A DNA stretch of 64,000 nt from Lachnospiraceae bacterium UBA3310. Lineage in GTDB: Bacteria; Bacillota; Clostridia; Lachnospirales; Lachnospiraceae. The position numbers and the translations under genes were made by a program. Numbering within the stretch: the first letter of the stretch is position 1; every line of letters begins with the position of its first letter. Of the stretch, positions 23,000-33,716 are shown piece after piece. The stretch covers positions 115,561-179,560 of the forward strand of contig DESQ01000033.1 in NCBI GenBank assembly GCA_002361355.1, read 5' to 3'. The notes below the pieces were generated by a model. The model worked only from the letters and a program-made list of their open reading frames with translations, did no database searches and was not told where the DNA came from.

Positions 23000-24685
23000 G
23001 TGGATTCAAATACGATAGATGCCGGATTGATGGCCAGAATGTTTCTGGCCGGGGCTAAAAATCTTGAGAGCAAAAAAGAGTGGATTAACGAATTAAATGT
23101 TTTTCCCGTGCCGGATGGCGATACGGGTACCAATATGACGATGACGATCATGGCGGCGGCGAGAGAAGTGTCGGCCCTCTACGATGTGGGGGATATTGAT
23201 ATGGTTTCTCTGTGCAAGGCCATCTCCTCCGGCTCCTTAAGAGGGGCGAGAGGAAACTCGGGCGTGATTTTATCCCAGCTTTTCAGAGGCTTTACGAAGG
23301 GCGTAAAGGAGTGCCAGGAGATCACGATTCCTGTGCTGGCTACGGCCTTTGAGAAGGCGGTGGAGACAGCCTACAAGGCGGTTATGAAGCCGAAGGAGGG
23401 CACGATCCTCACGGTGGCAAAGGGCGGCGCGGCGAAGGCCAGAGAACTTGCCGATGCCGGAATGGAGGATATGTCCGGCTTTTTGGAGCAGGTGATTGCC
23501 CATGCGGACGAGGTGCTTGCACAGACGCCGGAGCTTTTACCGGTGTTAAAACAGGCGGGTGTCGTTGACTCCGGCGGTCAAGGCCTTATGCAGGTGCTGA
23601 AAGGGGCTTACGACGCTTATCTTGGCAAAGAGATTGACCTGACGGTAGACAAGACTGCCGCGTCTTCCGGAAGTGTCTCCGGGACACCTGGTTATGAAGC
23701 GCAGGCGGGCGCAGAGATCAAATTCGGCTACTGCACCGAGTTTATCATTATGTTAAACAAGGTGTTTAATATCAAGACAGAGCTGGATTTCAAGGCGTAT
23801 CTGGAGTCTATTGGGGATTCTATCGTGGTGGTTGCGGACGAGGACGTGGTAAAGGTGCACGTACATACCAACGATCCCGGTCTGGCAATCCAGAAGGCGT
23901 TAAAGTATGGCGCGCTCTCCAATATGAAAATTGACAACATGCGTCTGGAGCATCAGGAGAAGCTCTTTCAGATGTCCAAACAGGAGGAAAAACCGGTGGA
24001 GGAGGATGATCTGCCGGGGCCGAAGAAGGATGTCGGTTTTATCGCCGTCTCCGTGGGGGAAGGAATTGCCGGTATCTTTAAGGGGCTCGGCGTAGATTAT
24101 ATTATTGAGGGCGGTCAGACGATGAATCCCAGCACGGAGGATATGCTGAATGCCGTCGATAAGGTGAATGCGGATACGATCTTCATTCTTCCGAACAACA
24201 AAAATATCATACTGGCGGCAAATCAGGCGCAGTCCCTGGTGAAGGATAAAAAAATTGTGGTGATTCCCACCAAGACAGTTCCTCAGGGTATTACGGCAGT
24301 GATCAACTATGTGCCGGATTTATCCGTGGAGGAGAACGAGAAGACTATGCTCTCTGAGATGCAGGCTGTTGCCACGGGACAGATTACCTACGCGGTTCGT
24401 GATACGAACATCGACGGGCGTCAGATCCGGCAGGGAGATTTCATGGGAATTGGCGATCACGGCATTCTCTCCGTGGGAACTGCCATCTCCACGGTGGCGC
24501 TTGAGATGGTGGAAGCCATGATGTCGGAGGAGAGGGAGTTAATCAGCGTCTATTACGGCGAGGAAATCACAAAGGAGGACGCGGAGAAGCTGCAGGGTCA
24601 GATCGCGGAGAAGCATCCGGCATGCGATATTGAATTGCAGTACGGCGGACAGCCGATTTATTACTATATCATTTCGGCGGAGTAG
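23000..24685 (+). CDS. DAK2 domain fatty-acid kinase-like protein (FakA type)
   Basis: The 561-residue protein starts at GTG 23000, nine bases after GGAGG. The N-terminal DAK2 kinase domain shows LNVFPVPDGDTGTNMTMT and the SGSLRGARGNSGVILSQ segment that bind ATP and magnesium; the middle and C-terminal FakA domains follow (FGYCTEFIIM, DNMRLEHQEKLF). FakA phosphorylates fatty acids presented by a FakB/DegV protein, and a DegV gene lies about 2 kb downstream. Gene order asp23-DAK2-recG matches the Bacillus yloU-yloV-recG region. Confidence 0.88.
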   Translation: MDSNTIDAGLMARMFLAGAKNLESKKEWINELNVFPVPDGDTGTNMTMTIMAAAREVSALYDVGDIDMVSLCKAISSGSLRGARGNSGVILSQLFRGFTKGVKECQEITIPVLATAFEKAVETAYKAVMKPKEGTILTVAKGGAAKARELADAGMEDMSGFLEQVIAHADEVLAQTPELLPVLKQAGVVDSGGQGLMQVLKGAYDAYLGKEIDLTVDKTAASSGSVSGTPGYEAQAGAEIKFGYCTEFIIMLNKVFNIKTELDFKAYLESIGDSIVVVADEDVVKVHVHTNDPGLAIQKALKYGALSNMKIDNMRLEHQEKLFQMSKQEEKPVEEDDLPGPKKDVGFIAVSVGEGIAGIFKGLGVDYIIEGGQTMNPSTEDMLNAVDKVNADTIFILPNNKNIILAANQAQSLVKDKKIVVIPTKTVPQGITAVINYVPDLSVEENEKTMLSEMQAVATGQITYAVRDTNIDGRQIRQGDFMGIGDHGILSVGTAISTVALEMVEAMMSEERELISVYYGEEITKEDAEKLQGQIAEKHPACDIELQYGGQPIYYYIISAE

Positions 24686-24695
24686 CTGCACGGTT

Positions 24696-26762
24696 ATGGA
24701 TATAAAAACTTTGAAGGGCGTCGGTGAGAAAACCGCCGCCCTCTTTGAAAAATTGCATATACAGACGGCGGAGGAACTGGTCTTTTATTATCCGAGGGAT
24801 TACGAGCAGTTTGCGGAGCCGGTTTCCTTAGATGCAGCGCAGGATGGGGAACTGACGGCGGTGGAGGGAAGAATTCCGGGCAATGTGGCCACCAGACATG
24901 TGAGGGGGCTTTCCATCACCACCTTTCAGGCCGAATGTGCGGGCGGCGTGCTGTATCTGACCTACTTTAACATGCCTTATCTGAAAAACAGCTTAAAGCG
25001 CGGCGCTTTCTACATTTTCAGGGGATGCCTGCACCGCAGGGGAGAACGGTTCGTGATGGAGCAGGCGGGTATTTATAAGCCGGAGGAGTACGGGAAGCTG
25101 ACAGGCTGTATGCAGCCCCGCTATTCCCTCACAAAGGGACTCACGAACAATGCCATAACCAGGGCAGTGAAGCAGGCGATGAAACTGGTGGATCTCTCCG
25201 AGGATCCGCTTCCCTTGAAAATACGGGAAGAACAGGGATTCCCGGGGCTTTTGGAGGCTGTGGAACAGATGCATTTTCCGGAAAGCAGGGAGAAACTTCT
25301 GGCGGCAAGGTCACGGCTGGTGTTTGACGAGTTCTTTCAGTTTATCCTGATTCTGCGCAGAATGCGGGAAGACAACGAGCGGGTGGGGAACGCGCATCCC
25401 ATGATTGAGGTTGCGCAGACGAAACGGCTGATTGAGGCGCTTCCCTACCGGCTGACGAATGCACAAAAGCGGGTGTGGGAGGAGATTCAGGCGGATATGA
25501 CATCAGAATTTGCCATGAACCGGCTGGTGCAGGGGGACGTGGGCTCTGGTAAGACGATCCTTGCCTTTCTTGCGCTGCTCATGTGCGCAGCAAACAACTG
25601 TCAGGGAGCTATGATGGCGCCCACGGAGGTTTTGGCAAGACAGCACTACGAGAGTTTGATGAAACTGAACAGAGAATATGGGCTGCAAATCCATCCGGTT
25701 CTTTTGACCGGATCGGTCGGCGCAAAGGACAGGCGGGAGATATACGCGCAGATTGAGAGCGGAGAGGCGGATATTGTGATCGGCACCCATGCGCTGATCC
25801 AGGAGAAGGTGGCATACAGCAACCTTGCCCTTGTCATCACCGACGAACAGCACCGTTTTGGCGTCAGACAGCGGGAGAGCCTCGCAGACAAAGGCTGTGC
25901 GGCTCCCGAAAGGGGAGGCGCCGTCCATGTGCTTGTCATGAGCGCAACGCCGATTCCGAGAACGTTGGCGATCATTTTATACGGCGATCTCCACATATCC
26001 GTTCTGGACGAGCTTCCGGCGGACAGACTGCCCATCAAGAACTGCGTGGTAAACACTTCCTACCGGAATACCGCCTATAAATTTATAGAAAAAGAGGTGG
26101 GGCAGGGGAGACAGGTCTATGTGATCTGCCCCATGGTGGAGGAGGGAGAAGCGTCGGAACTGGAAGATGTGGGTTCCTACGCGAAGAAACTAAGAAGCGC
26201 CCTTTCTGAAACTATCCGCATCGGCACGCTTCACGGCAGGATGCGTCCCGCCCAGAAGACGAAGGTTATGGAAGATTTTGCGGCGCACAATATCGATGTG
26301 CTGGTGTCCACCACGGTGATTGAGGTGGGGATCAATGTGCCAAACGCCACGGTTATGATGGTGGAGAACGCGGAGCGGTTCGGCCTGGCACAGCTTCACC
26401 AGCTCCGGGGGCGTGTAGGACGGGGAGACCAACAGTCTTACTGCATATTTATCAGCAAATCACAGAGTCCGCAGACCATGGAGCGGCTTAAAATACTGAA
26501 CGAGTCCAATGACGGCTTTTACATTGCTGGTAAGGATCTTTCCCTGCGCGGGCCGGGAGATCTGTTTGGCATCAGGCAGAGCGGTGACATGCACTTTGCG
26601 CTGGGGGATATTTACCGGGATGCGGCTGTTTTGCAAAATGCAAGCGAATGGGCCGACAAAGTCCTTGCGGAGGATGCGGATTTAAGCGCGCCGGAGTACG
26701 CTATCCTGCGGGAACATCTGTCAAGGCGGGAGATAAATGAGGTTGACTTTAGGAGTATCTGA
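24696..26762 (+). CDS. recG: ATP-dependent DNA helicase RecG
   Basis: RecG reverses stalled replication forks and unwinds branched DNA. The 688-residue product has the N-terminal wedge domain, then Walker A GDVGSGKT, the DEQH box TDEQHRFGVRQR, motif III MSATPIPRTLA and the C-terminal QLRGRVGRGDQQSYC. The ATG at 24696 begins the normal MDIKTLKGVGEKTAALF; the frame extends upstream into the DAK2 gene but without supporting signals. The site GGCGGAG is weak, and translational coupling with the preceding gene is likely (10-base gap). Confidence 0.95.
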   Translation: MDIKTLKGVGEKTAALFEKLHIQTAEELVFYYPRDYEQFAEPVSLDAAQDGELTAVEGRIPGNVATRHVRGLSITTFQAECAGGVLYLTYFNMPYLKNSLKRGAFYIFRGCLHRRGERFVMEQAGIYKPEEYGKLTGCMQPRYSLTKGLTNNAITRAVKQAMKLVDLSEDPLPLKIREEQGFPGLLEAVEQMHFPESREKLLAARSRLVFDEFFQFILILRRMREDNERVGNAHPMIEVAQTKRLIEALPYRLTNAQKRVWEEIQADMTSEFAMNRLVQGDVGSGKTILAFLALLMCAANNCQGAMMAPTEVLARQHYESLMKLNREYGLQIHPVLLTGSVGAKDRREIYAQIESGEADIVIGTHALIQEKVAYSNLALVITDEQHRFGVRQRESLADKGCAAPERGGAVHVLVMSATPIPRTLAIILYGDLHISVLDELPADRLPIKNCVVNTSYRNTAYKFIEKEVGQGRQVYVICPMVEEGEASELEDVGSYAKKLRSALSETIRIGTLHGRMRPAQKTKVMEDFAAHNIDVLVSTTVIEVGINVPNATVMMVENAERFGLAQLHQLRGRVGRGDQQSYCIFISKSQSPQTMERLKILNESNDGFYIAGKDLSLRGPGDLFGIRQSGDMHFALGDIYRDAAVLQNASEWADKVLAEDADLSAPEYAILREHLSRREINEVDFRSI

Positions 26763-26801
26763 CGGTAAACTGAGGGAAGAACAAAGTAAGAAAGGATAAT
26801 T

Positions 26802-27668
26802 ATGAGTAAAAAAATCGCGGTCGTAACGGACAGCAACAGCGGCATTACCCAGTCGCAGGCAAAGGAACTGGGTCTTTTTGTGCTTCCTATGCCTTTTATG
26901 ATCAACGAAGAGACGTTTTATGAGGATATTACGCTGACACAGGAGCAGTTTTACCAGAGGCTTTCCGAAAACGCGAATGTCATTACCAGCCAGCCGAGCC
27001 CGGAAGAGGTGATGAAGCTCTGGGACGAAGTGCTTCAAAGCTATGACGAGATCGTGCATATTCCCATGTCAAGCGGTTTGAGTGGCTCCTGCCAGAGCGC
27101 GAGGATGCTTGCCGAAGAGTATGAGGGCAGGGTACAGGTGGTCAACAACCAGCGGATATCCGTGACCCAGCGGCAGTCGGCGCTGGATGCGCTTTTGCTG
27201 ATAGAGAAAGGGATGGATGCGGCGGCTGTCAGGGAAGCTTTGGAGGCGGATAAATTTAATTCCAGCATTTATATTATGTTAGATACGCTGTACTATTTGA
27301 AAAAAGGCGGCAGAATCACACCTGCCGCGGCTGCGCTCGGCACCATTCTCCGGCTGAAACCTGTTTTACAGATCCAGGGCGAAAAATTGGATGCCTTTGC
27401 CAAGGCGAGAACGGTCTCACAGGGAAAGACTATAATGATGAATGCGATCAAAGCGGATATGGAAAAACGCTTTGGCGGCGCGGCGGCTGATAATATCTGG
27501 CTGCAGATCGCCTACACCTACGACAGGGAGGCGGCGGAGCAGTTCAAGACGCAGGTGGAGGAGTTCTTTCCGGGATTCGATGTGCATATGGATCCACTTT
27601 CCCTCAGTATCGCCTGCCATATCGGGCCGGGGTCACTGGCCGTCGCCTGCTGCCGGCGTCTGCGCTGA
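26802..27668 (+). CDS. DegV family fatty-acid-binding protein (FakB type)
   Basis: The 288-residue product begins KIAVVTDSNSGITQSQAKELG and has the family elements PMPFMINEETFYED, TSQPSPEEV, PMSSGLSGSCQSA and LDTLYYLKKGGRI. FakB proteins carry a fatty acid in a deep pocket and present it to FakA; the DAK2 gene upstream fits that partnership. AAAGGATAATT precedes the ATG. The C-terminal ends with IACHIGPGSLAVACCRRLR. Confidence 0.92.
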   Translation: MSKKIAVVTDSNSGITQSQAKELGLFVLPMPFMINEETFYEDITLTQEQFYQRLSENANVITSQPSPEEVMKLWDEVLQSYDEIVHIPMSSGLSGSCQSARMLAEEYEGRVQVVNNQRISVTQRQSALDALLLIEKGMDAAAVREALEADKFNSSIYIMLDTLYYLKKGGRITPAAAALGTILRLKPVLQIQGEKLDAFAKARTVSQGKTIMMNAIKADMEKRFGGAAADNIWLQIAYTYDREAAEQFKTQVEEFFPGFDVHMDPLSLSIACHIGPGSLAVACCRRLR

Positions 27669-27701
27669 TCAGTGCAAACAGAAACAGAGGAAAATCAGAA
27701 G

Positions 27702-29183
27702 ATGGAAGTATGCAACGAAAATAAGAGGGAATTAGACCGTCAAAATGAATATATAGAGAAGAGCCGGGTCTATGTGACGGCCTTTCAGGTGGAACATGGA
27801 CGGCTGCCGAAGGCCTGTGTGGTCACGTTCGGCTGTCAGATGAACGCCAGGGACTCCGAGAAACTGACCGGCATTCTTTCTAAGGTGGGCTATGAACTGA
27901 CCGATTCGGAGGAGGAGGCGGATTTTATCCTCTATAATACCTGTACGGTGAGGGATAATGCCAACCAGCGGGTCTATGGGAGGCTGGGACATTTAAACAG
28001 CCTGAAAAAGAAGAAACCGCATTTGAAAATCGCGCTCTGCGGCTGTATGATGCAGGAGCAGGCGGTTGTGGAAAAGATACAGAAAAGCTATCGGTTTGTG
28101 GATTTGATTTTCGGAACCCACAATCTTTTTCGGTTTGCGGAACTTCTTTCGGCTATGCTGGCATCCGAAGACATGATTGTGGACATCTGGGAGGAAACGG
28201 ATAAAATCGTGGAAAACCTGCCGGTAAAGCGCAAGTACAGCTATAAATCCGGCGTCAACATTATGTTTGGCTGCAATAATTTTTGCAGTTACTGTATCGT
28301 GCCCTATGTGCGGGGACGGGAGAGAAGCAGGGAGCCGGAAGAAATTCTTGAGGAGATTGAAAGACTGGTTGAAGACGGCGTTGTCGAGGTGATGCTGCTT
28401 GGCCAGAATGTCAACTCTTACGGCAAAAATCTGGAAAATCCCATCACCTTCGCAGAACTTCTTCGCAGGGTGGAAAAGATCGAGGGACTGCGGCGGATCC
28501 GCTTCATGACCTCCCATCCAAAGGATCTTTCGGAGGAACTGATTGAGGTGATGCGGCAATCCCCGAAGATATGCCGGCATCTGCATCTGCCTTTACAGGC
28601 GGGCTCAGACCGGATTTTACATGCCATGAACAGACGTTACACCAAGGCGCAGTATCTGGCTCTGGTGGACAAGATCAAACATGCGATCCCCGACATTTCG
28701 ATCACCACGGATATCATCGTGGGATTTCCGGGAGAAACCCTGGCCGATGTGGAGGAGACCATAGACGTGGTGCGGCGTGTCCAGTTTGACAACGCCTTTA
28801 CGTTCATTTATTCCCCGCGGACGGGCACGCCTGCGGCGGCCATGGAGGATCAGGTGCCGGAGGAGGTCGTGCATGAGGGATTTGACAAACTTCTTGCCGT
28901 GGTGCAGGAGACCGCGAAGGAACGGGCGGCGCTCCTGCAGGGAAAGGTGATGGAAGTCCTTGTGGAGGAGGTAAACGAGCAGGATCCGGCTTTTGTGACG
29001 GGGCGTCTGTCCAACAACATGCTTGTGCACTTTAAGGCGGACAGGAGACTGGTCGGTAAACTTGTCATGGTGGTACTGGATACCTGTCATGGCTTTTACT
29101 ATACGGGAAGAATGGTTGACTGGCTGAGTCAAACCAAGCATACGAGATTAGGAAAGATGGTTGATAACCAATGGCTGAACTGA
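27702..29183 (+). CDS. miaB: tRNA-2-methylthio-N6-dimethylallyladenosine synthase MiaB
   Basis: MiaB is a radical SAM methylthiotransferase for A37 of tRNAs made by MiaA. The product has an N-terminal UPF0004 domain with three Cys (FGCQMNARDSE, NTCTVRDNA, LCGCMMQ), a radical SAM cluster in MFGCNNFCSYCIVPY and a C-terminal TRAM domain. ATG 27702 is used; GTG 27672 is an alternative that adds ten residues. It overlaps mutS by 13 bases, in the clostridial order miaB-mutS-mutL-miaA. Confidence 0.95.
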   Translation: MEVCNENKRELDRQNEYIEKSRVYVTAFQVEHGRLPKACVVTFGCQMNARDSEKLTGILSKVGYELTDSEEEADFILYNTCTVRDNANQRVYGRLGHLNSLKKKKPHLKIALCGCMMQEQAVVEKIQKSYRFVDLIFGTHNLFRFAELLSAMLASEDMIVDIWEETDKIVENLPVKRKYSYKSGVNIMFGCNNFCSYCIVPYVRGRERSREPEEILEEIERLVEDGVVEVMLLGQNVNSYGKNLENPITFAELLRRVEKIEGLRRIRFMTSHPKDLSEELIEVMRQSPKICRHLHLPLQAGSDRILHAMNRRYTKAQYLALVDKIKHAIPDISITTDIIVGFPGETLADVEETIDVVRRVQFDNAFTFIYSPRTGTPAAAMEDQVPEEVVHEGFDKLLAVVQETAKERAALLQGKVMEVLVEEVNEQDPAFVTGRLSNNMLVHFKADRRLVGKLVMVVLDTCHGFYYTGRMVDWLSQTKHTRLGKMVDNQWLN

Positions 29184-31831
29184 CACCCATGATGAAGCAG
29201 TATCTGGAAACGAAAAAGGAGTATCCGGACTGCATTTTATTTTACAGACTGGGAGATTTTTACGAGATGTTCTTTGAGGATGCGCTCACGGCCTCAAAGG
29301 AGTTAGAGATTACCCTGACAGGAAAAAGCTGTGGACAGGAGGAGCGTGCGCCCATGTGCGGCGTTCCCCATCATGCGGTGGACAGTTACCTGAATAAGCT
29401 GGTTTCCAAGGGCTATAAGGTGGCGATCTGCGAGCAGGTGGAAGATCCAAAGAATGCAAAGGGAATCGTAAAGAGGGAAGTGATCCGTATTGTGACGCCG
29501 GGCACGAACCTGAACACCCAGGCGCTTGACCATACAAAAAACAATTATCTGCTCTGCGTAACCTACTTTCCCGGCAAAATCGGGATCTCGGTGGCGGATG
29601 TCACCACGGGGGATTACTATCTGACAGAGGTGGAGGACATCAGAAAGCTCCAGGATGAAATCAACAAGTACGCCCCATCGGAAGTGATCTGTAACGAGCC
29701 TTTTTTTGTCAGCGGATATGATATTGAGGATTTGAAAAACCGGCTGCATGTGTCTGTTTACTCCCTCGCGCCGCACTATTTCGACGAGGATGGCTGTAAG
29801 AAGACGCTGATGCGGCATTTTCATGTCAATACCCTGCAGGGGCTCGGCATCGGGGATTTTCCGGTGGGAATGATCGCCGCGGGAGCCCTGCTGCAGTATC
29901 TCTATGAGACGCAGAAGACATCGCTTTCCCATTTTGTACATATCTATCCCTATCTGAGCAGCAAATATATGCTCTTAGACAGTTCCACAAGAAGGAATTT
30001 AGAGTTGGTTGAGACCCTGCGGGAGAAGCAGAAGAAGGGGTCTTTACTGGGCGTGTTGGATCGCACGAGGACAGCTATGGGCGGGCGACTTCTTCGCAAA
30101 TACATAGAACAGCCCCTGATTGACAGGGAAAGAATTGCAAAGCGTCTGGATGCGGTGGAGGAGCTGTGCAAGCGCAGCGTTGACAGGGAGGAGCTGCGGG
30201 AGTATCTGCAGGCTATCTATGACCTGGAGAGGCTTCTGGGGAGAGTGAGCTATAAGACAGCAAACCCAAGGGATCTGATTGCACTCAGAAATTCCCTTGC
30301 CATGCTGCCATCCTTAAAGGCGGTGCTCGGTGATTTTACAGCGCCTCTTTTGAAAGAAATCTGTGAAAATATGGATTCGCTTGCGGATATTCACAAGCTG
30401 ATTGCGGATGCCATCACGGAGGAGCCTCCGATTGCAGTCAAGGAGGGCGGTATCATCAAAGAGGGCTTTAACGAGACCATAGACGTCCTGAAAAAGGCGA
30501 AGACGGACGGGAAAAAGTGGCTGGCGGATCTGGAGGAGGCTGACAGGGAGCGCACGGGTATTCGAAATCTGCGTATTAAATACAATAAAGTGTTCGGCTA
30601 TTATTTCGAGGTGACCAATTCCTATAAAGACCAGGTGCCGGAGGACTATGTGCGAAAGCAGACGCTTGCAAACGCGGAGCGCTACACTACGCCGCGCTTA
30701 AAAGAGCTGGAGGACTCTATCCTGAATGCGGAGGACAAGCTTTTCGGGCTGGAATACGATCTGTTCTGCGAGATCAGGGAGGCGATAGCCGGAGAGGTGG
30801 AGCGGATTCAGAAGACAGCCAGAGCGGTGGCGAAGCTGGACGTATTTACTTCCCTTGCCTTTGTGGCGGAGCAGAACCATTATGTGCGGCCCGCCCTGAA
30901 TGAGAAGGGGATCATCGACATTACGGAAGGGCGGCATCCCGTAGTGGAACAGATGATTCAAAATGATATGTTTATCGCAAACGACACCCATCTGGACGAC
31001 AAGAAGCATTGTATCGCCGTGATCACAGGCCCTAATATGGCGGGGAAGTCCACCTATATGCGGCAGGTGGCGCTGATTGTGCTGATGACCCAGATCGGCT
31101 CCTTCGTGCCCGCGAAGAAGGCGGATATCGGGATTGTTGACCGGATCTTCACCAGGGTGGGCGCTTCCGATGATCTGGCAAGCGGCCAGTCTACCTTTAT
31201 GGTGGAGATGAATGAGGTCGCGAATATTTTAAGAAACGCCACGCCGGACAGCCTGTTGGTGTTAGACGAGATCGGGCGCGGCACGTCCACCTTTGACGGC
31301 TTAAGCATTGCCTGGGCCGTGATCGAGCATATCAGCAACCGCAGGATCCTTGGGGCGAAGACGCTGTTTGCCACCCATTACCACGAACTGACCGAGCTGG
31401 AAGGCAAGATGGATAACGTGAACAATTACTGCATTGCCGTCAAGGAGAAGGGGGACGACATTGTATTCCTCCGGAAGATCGTCAAGGGCGGGGCGGACAA
31501 GAGCTACGGCATTCAGGTGGCAAAGCTGGCTGGCGTGCCGGATATGGTCATCGACCGCGCCAAGGAGATCGTGGAACAGTTGAGCGACAACGATATCACT
31601 GAGAAGGTGCAGAGTATTGAGATTGACCGGGGAAAGGCGGAAAAACGAAAGAGCGTCAGGTATGACGAGGTGGATCTGGAGCAGATTTCCCTGTTTGATA
31701 CCGTGACGGACGAGGATGTGGTGCAGGAGCTCATGGAAATCGACGTGAGCAATTTGACGCCCGTGGATGCGCTCAACACGCTGTACCGGCTGCAAAATAA
31801 GTTGAAGAATCGATGGGGTCACAATGGCTAA
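29171..31831 (+). CDS. mutS: DNA mismatch repair protein MutS
   Basis: The 886-residue protein has the mismatch-binding FYE motif in RLGDFYEMFFEDA, the core and clamp domains, Walker A GPNMAGKST and Walker B LVLDEIGRGTS followed by the FATHYHELTELE segment. It recognises mismatches and recruits MutL. The start codon overlaps miaB and the stop region overlaps mutL by 8 bases, so the three genes are coupled. Length is normal for MutS1. Confidence 0.97.
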   Translation: MAELTPMMKQYLETKKEYPDCILFYRLGDFYEMFFEDALTASKELEITLTGKSCGQEERAPMCGVPHHAVDSYLNKLVSKGYKVAICEQVEDPKNAKGIVKREVIRIVTPGTNLNTQALDHTKNNYLLCVTYFPGKIGISVADVTTGDYYLTEVEDIRKLQDEINKYAPSEVICNEPFFVSGYDIEDLKNRLHVSVYSLAPHYFDEDGCKKTLMRHFHVNTLQGLGIGDFPVGMIAAGALLQYLYETQKTSLSHFVHIYPYLSSKYMLLDSSTRRNLELVETLREKQKKGSLLGVLDRTRTAMGGRLLRKYIEQPLIDRERIAKRLDAVEELCKRSVDREELREYLQAIYDLERLLGRVSYKTANPRDLIALRNSLAMLPSLKAVLGDFTAPLLKEICENMDSLADIHKLIADAITEEPPIAVKEGGIIKEGFNETIDVLKKAKTDGKKWLADLEEADRERTGIRNLRIKYNKVFGYYFEVTNSYKDQVPEDYVRKQTLANAERYTTPRLKELEDSILNAEDKLFGLEYDLFCEIREAIAGEVERIQKTARAVAKLDVFTSLAFVAEQNHYVRPALNEKGIIDITEGRHPVVEQMIQNDMFIANDTHLDDKKHCIAVITGPNMAGKSTYMRQVALIVLMTQIGSFVPAKKADIGIVDRIFTRVGASDDLASGQSTFMVEMNEVANILRNATPDSLLVLDEIGRGTSTFDGLSIAWAVIEHISNRRILGAKTLFATHYHELTELEGKMDNVNNYCIAVKEKGDDIVFLRKIVKGGADKSYGIQVAKLAGVPDMVIDRAKEIVEQLSDNDITEKVQSIEIDRGKAEKRKSVRYDEVDLEQISLFDTVTDEDVVQELMEIDVSNLTPVDALNTLYRLQNKLKNRWGHNG

Positions 31832-33704
31832 AATAAAGATACTGGATAGTCAGACAATAGATAAGATCGCTGCGGGGGAGGTGGTGGAGCGGCCTTCCAG
31901 CGTGGTGAAGGAACTGGTGGAGAACGCCATTGACGCGGGTGCGGATGCCGTCACGGTGGAGATCAAGGACGGCGGCACCAGCTTTATCCGCGTGACTGAC
32001 AATGGCAGCGGCATTGAAAAATCTCAGGTGGAGAACGCTTTTCTGCGTCATGCCACCAGCAAGATTTCTTCCGCGGAGGATTTGGCCAGCCTGGCCAGCC
32101 TAGGTTTTCGTGGAGAGGCGCTTGCCAGCATCGCGGCGGTGGCGCAGACGGAGCTGATCACCAAGACGCCGGAGGAACTGACGGGGGTGCGTCTGCTTGT
32201 TGAGGGCGGCGCGGTACGGGAGCGGGAGGAGATCGGCGCGCCCCAGGGAACAACCCTGATCGTGCGGAATCTCTTTTACAATACGCCTGCCAGAAAGAAA
32301 TTTTTAAAGCAGCCCCGGACGGAAGGGGCTTACGTGGCGGATCTGATGGAACACCTTGCCATGTCGAACCCGAAGGTATCTTTCAAATTTAACCTGAATG
32401 GACAGACAAGGTTTTACACCACGGGAAGCGGCGATCTGCGGGAGATTGTGCATCGCATTTACGGAAAGGAGATTTCCGGAGAACTTACGGACTTTCGGTG
32501 CGAGCGGGATGGCATGACGGTGACGGGACTTTTGGGAAAACCCGTGATCAACAGGGCAAACCGTTCTTATGAAATTTTTTATATCAACGGCAGATATATC
32601 AGGAGTACGCTGATTGGCAAAGCGGTGGAGGAGGGTTATCGGGAATACCTGATGCAGCACAAGTTCCCCTTCTGTATCCTGCATTTTCAGGTGGATACGG
32701 AGAAGATCGATGTCAATGTCCACCCCTCCAAGATGGAGGTGCGTATTGCCGACGGGCCTGCTTTTTACGAGGAAGTGCGGGCAGCCGTTGAGGAGGCGCT
32801 GCGGGGCAGGGAGATGATTCCGGAGGTGAGCCTTTCCACGGAGAGGGAGAGGAGAGCGGAGGCGAAAAAGGAAGAAGCGTGCAACACGCAAACGAAGGAG
32901 GTGCCGCCGGAGCCTTTTGAGGCAAACCGTATTGCAAGGGATCGTGAGAGCGCGGCAGCCCGTCTGTCGCCGATTCAGGCGATTTACGAGAAGAGCAGAC
33001 CGGCGCAGGAAAGCGTTCTGCGCCAGACGGTAGATTACGTGGCGTCAGCAAAAGAACAGGATGCCCCTGTAGAAAAAACGGAGCAGATGGAATTGTTCGA
33101 CGACAAGCTTCTATCCGGGAAGGCGAGAGAGCGCTATGAGATCATCGGACAGCTCTTTGAAACTTACTGGCTGATTTCTTATCAGGACAAGCTTCTGATT
33201 GTGGATCAGCATGCGGCCCACGAAAAGGTCAGGTATGAACGTCTGATGCGTCATTTTAAGGAGAAGGACATTGTCTCACAGAATATCAATCCTCCCATGA
33301 TTGTGACGCTTAACAACAGGGAGAAGGAGTGCTATCTTCTGCATGAGGAGGAATTTGCCTCCCTTGGCTTTGAGATTGAGGCCTTTGGCGGGAGCGAGTA
33401 TGCGATCCGGGGCGTACCCATGGATCTCTACGGCTATACGGAGGAGACGTTTTTTTACGAGATCCTGGATGAACTGGCGGCGGAATCCGTGACAGGCACG
33501 CCGGAGAGCATCCGTATCCGCATCGCTACCATGGCGTGTAAGGCGGCAGTCAAGGGAAACATGCGGATCAGCCGTCAGGAGATGGAGGCGCTGCTCGACG
33601 AGCTTCTGACGCTGGACAATCCCTATAACTGTCCCCATGGAAGGCCGACCATCATCTCTATGAGCAAATATGAGTTAGAAAAGAAATTTAAGCGAATTGT
33701 GTAG
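31824..33704 (+). CDS. mutL: DNA mismatch repair protein MutL with endonuclease site
   Basis: The 626-residue product has the GHKL ATPase motifs VENAIDAGAD, DNGSGI, RHATSKI and LGFRGEALASIAA in the first 110 residues. The C-terminal domain carries VDQHAAHEKVRYERL (about residue 460), matching the metal-dependent nicking motif DQHA..E....E, and ACKAAVKGNM and CPHGRPT. It is therefore an endonuclease-type MutL as in bacteria without MutH. The start overlaps mutS by 8 bases and miaA follows 12 bases on. Confidence 0.97.
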   Translation: MAKIKILDSQTIDKIAAGEVVERPSSVVKELVENAIDAGADAVTVEIKDGGTSFIRVTDNGSGIEKSQVENAFLRHATSKISSAEDLASLASLGFRGEALASIAAVAQTELITKTPEELTGVRLLVEGGAVREREEIGAPQGTTLIVRNLFYNTPARKKFLKQPRTEGAYVADLMEHLAMSNPKVSFKFNLNGQTRFYTTGSGDLREIVHRIYGKEISGELTDFRCERDGMTVTGLLGKPVINRANRSYEIFYINGRYIRSTLIGKAVEEGYREYLMQHKFPFCILHFQVDTEKIDVNVHPSKMEVRIADGPAFYEEVRAAVEEALRGREMIPEVSLSTERERRAEAKKEEACNTQTKEVPPEPFEANRIARDRESAAARLSPIQAIYEKSRPAQESVLRQTVDYVASAKEQDAPVEKTEQMELFDDKLLSGKARERYEIIGQLFETYWLISYQDKLLIVDQHAAHEKVRYERLMRHFKEKDIVSQNINPPMIVTLNNREKECYLLHEEEFASLGFEIEAFGGSEYAIRGVPMDLYGYTEETFFYEILDELAAESVTGTPESIRIRIATMACKAAVKGNMRISRQEMEALLDELLTLDNPYNCPHGRPTIISMSKYELEKKFKRIV

Positions 33705-33716
33705 GAGGAAGACGGC

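Noticed and set aside
24630..24695. RecG start inside the DAK2 gene
   Set aside because: The extra 22 residues are not family-like; the conserved domain begins at the ATG at 24696.
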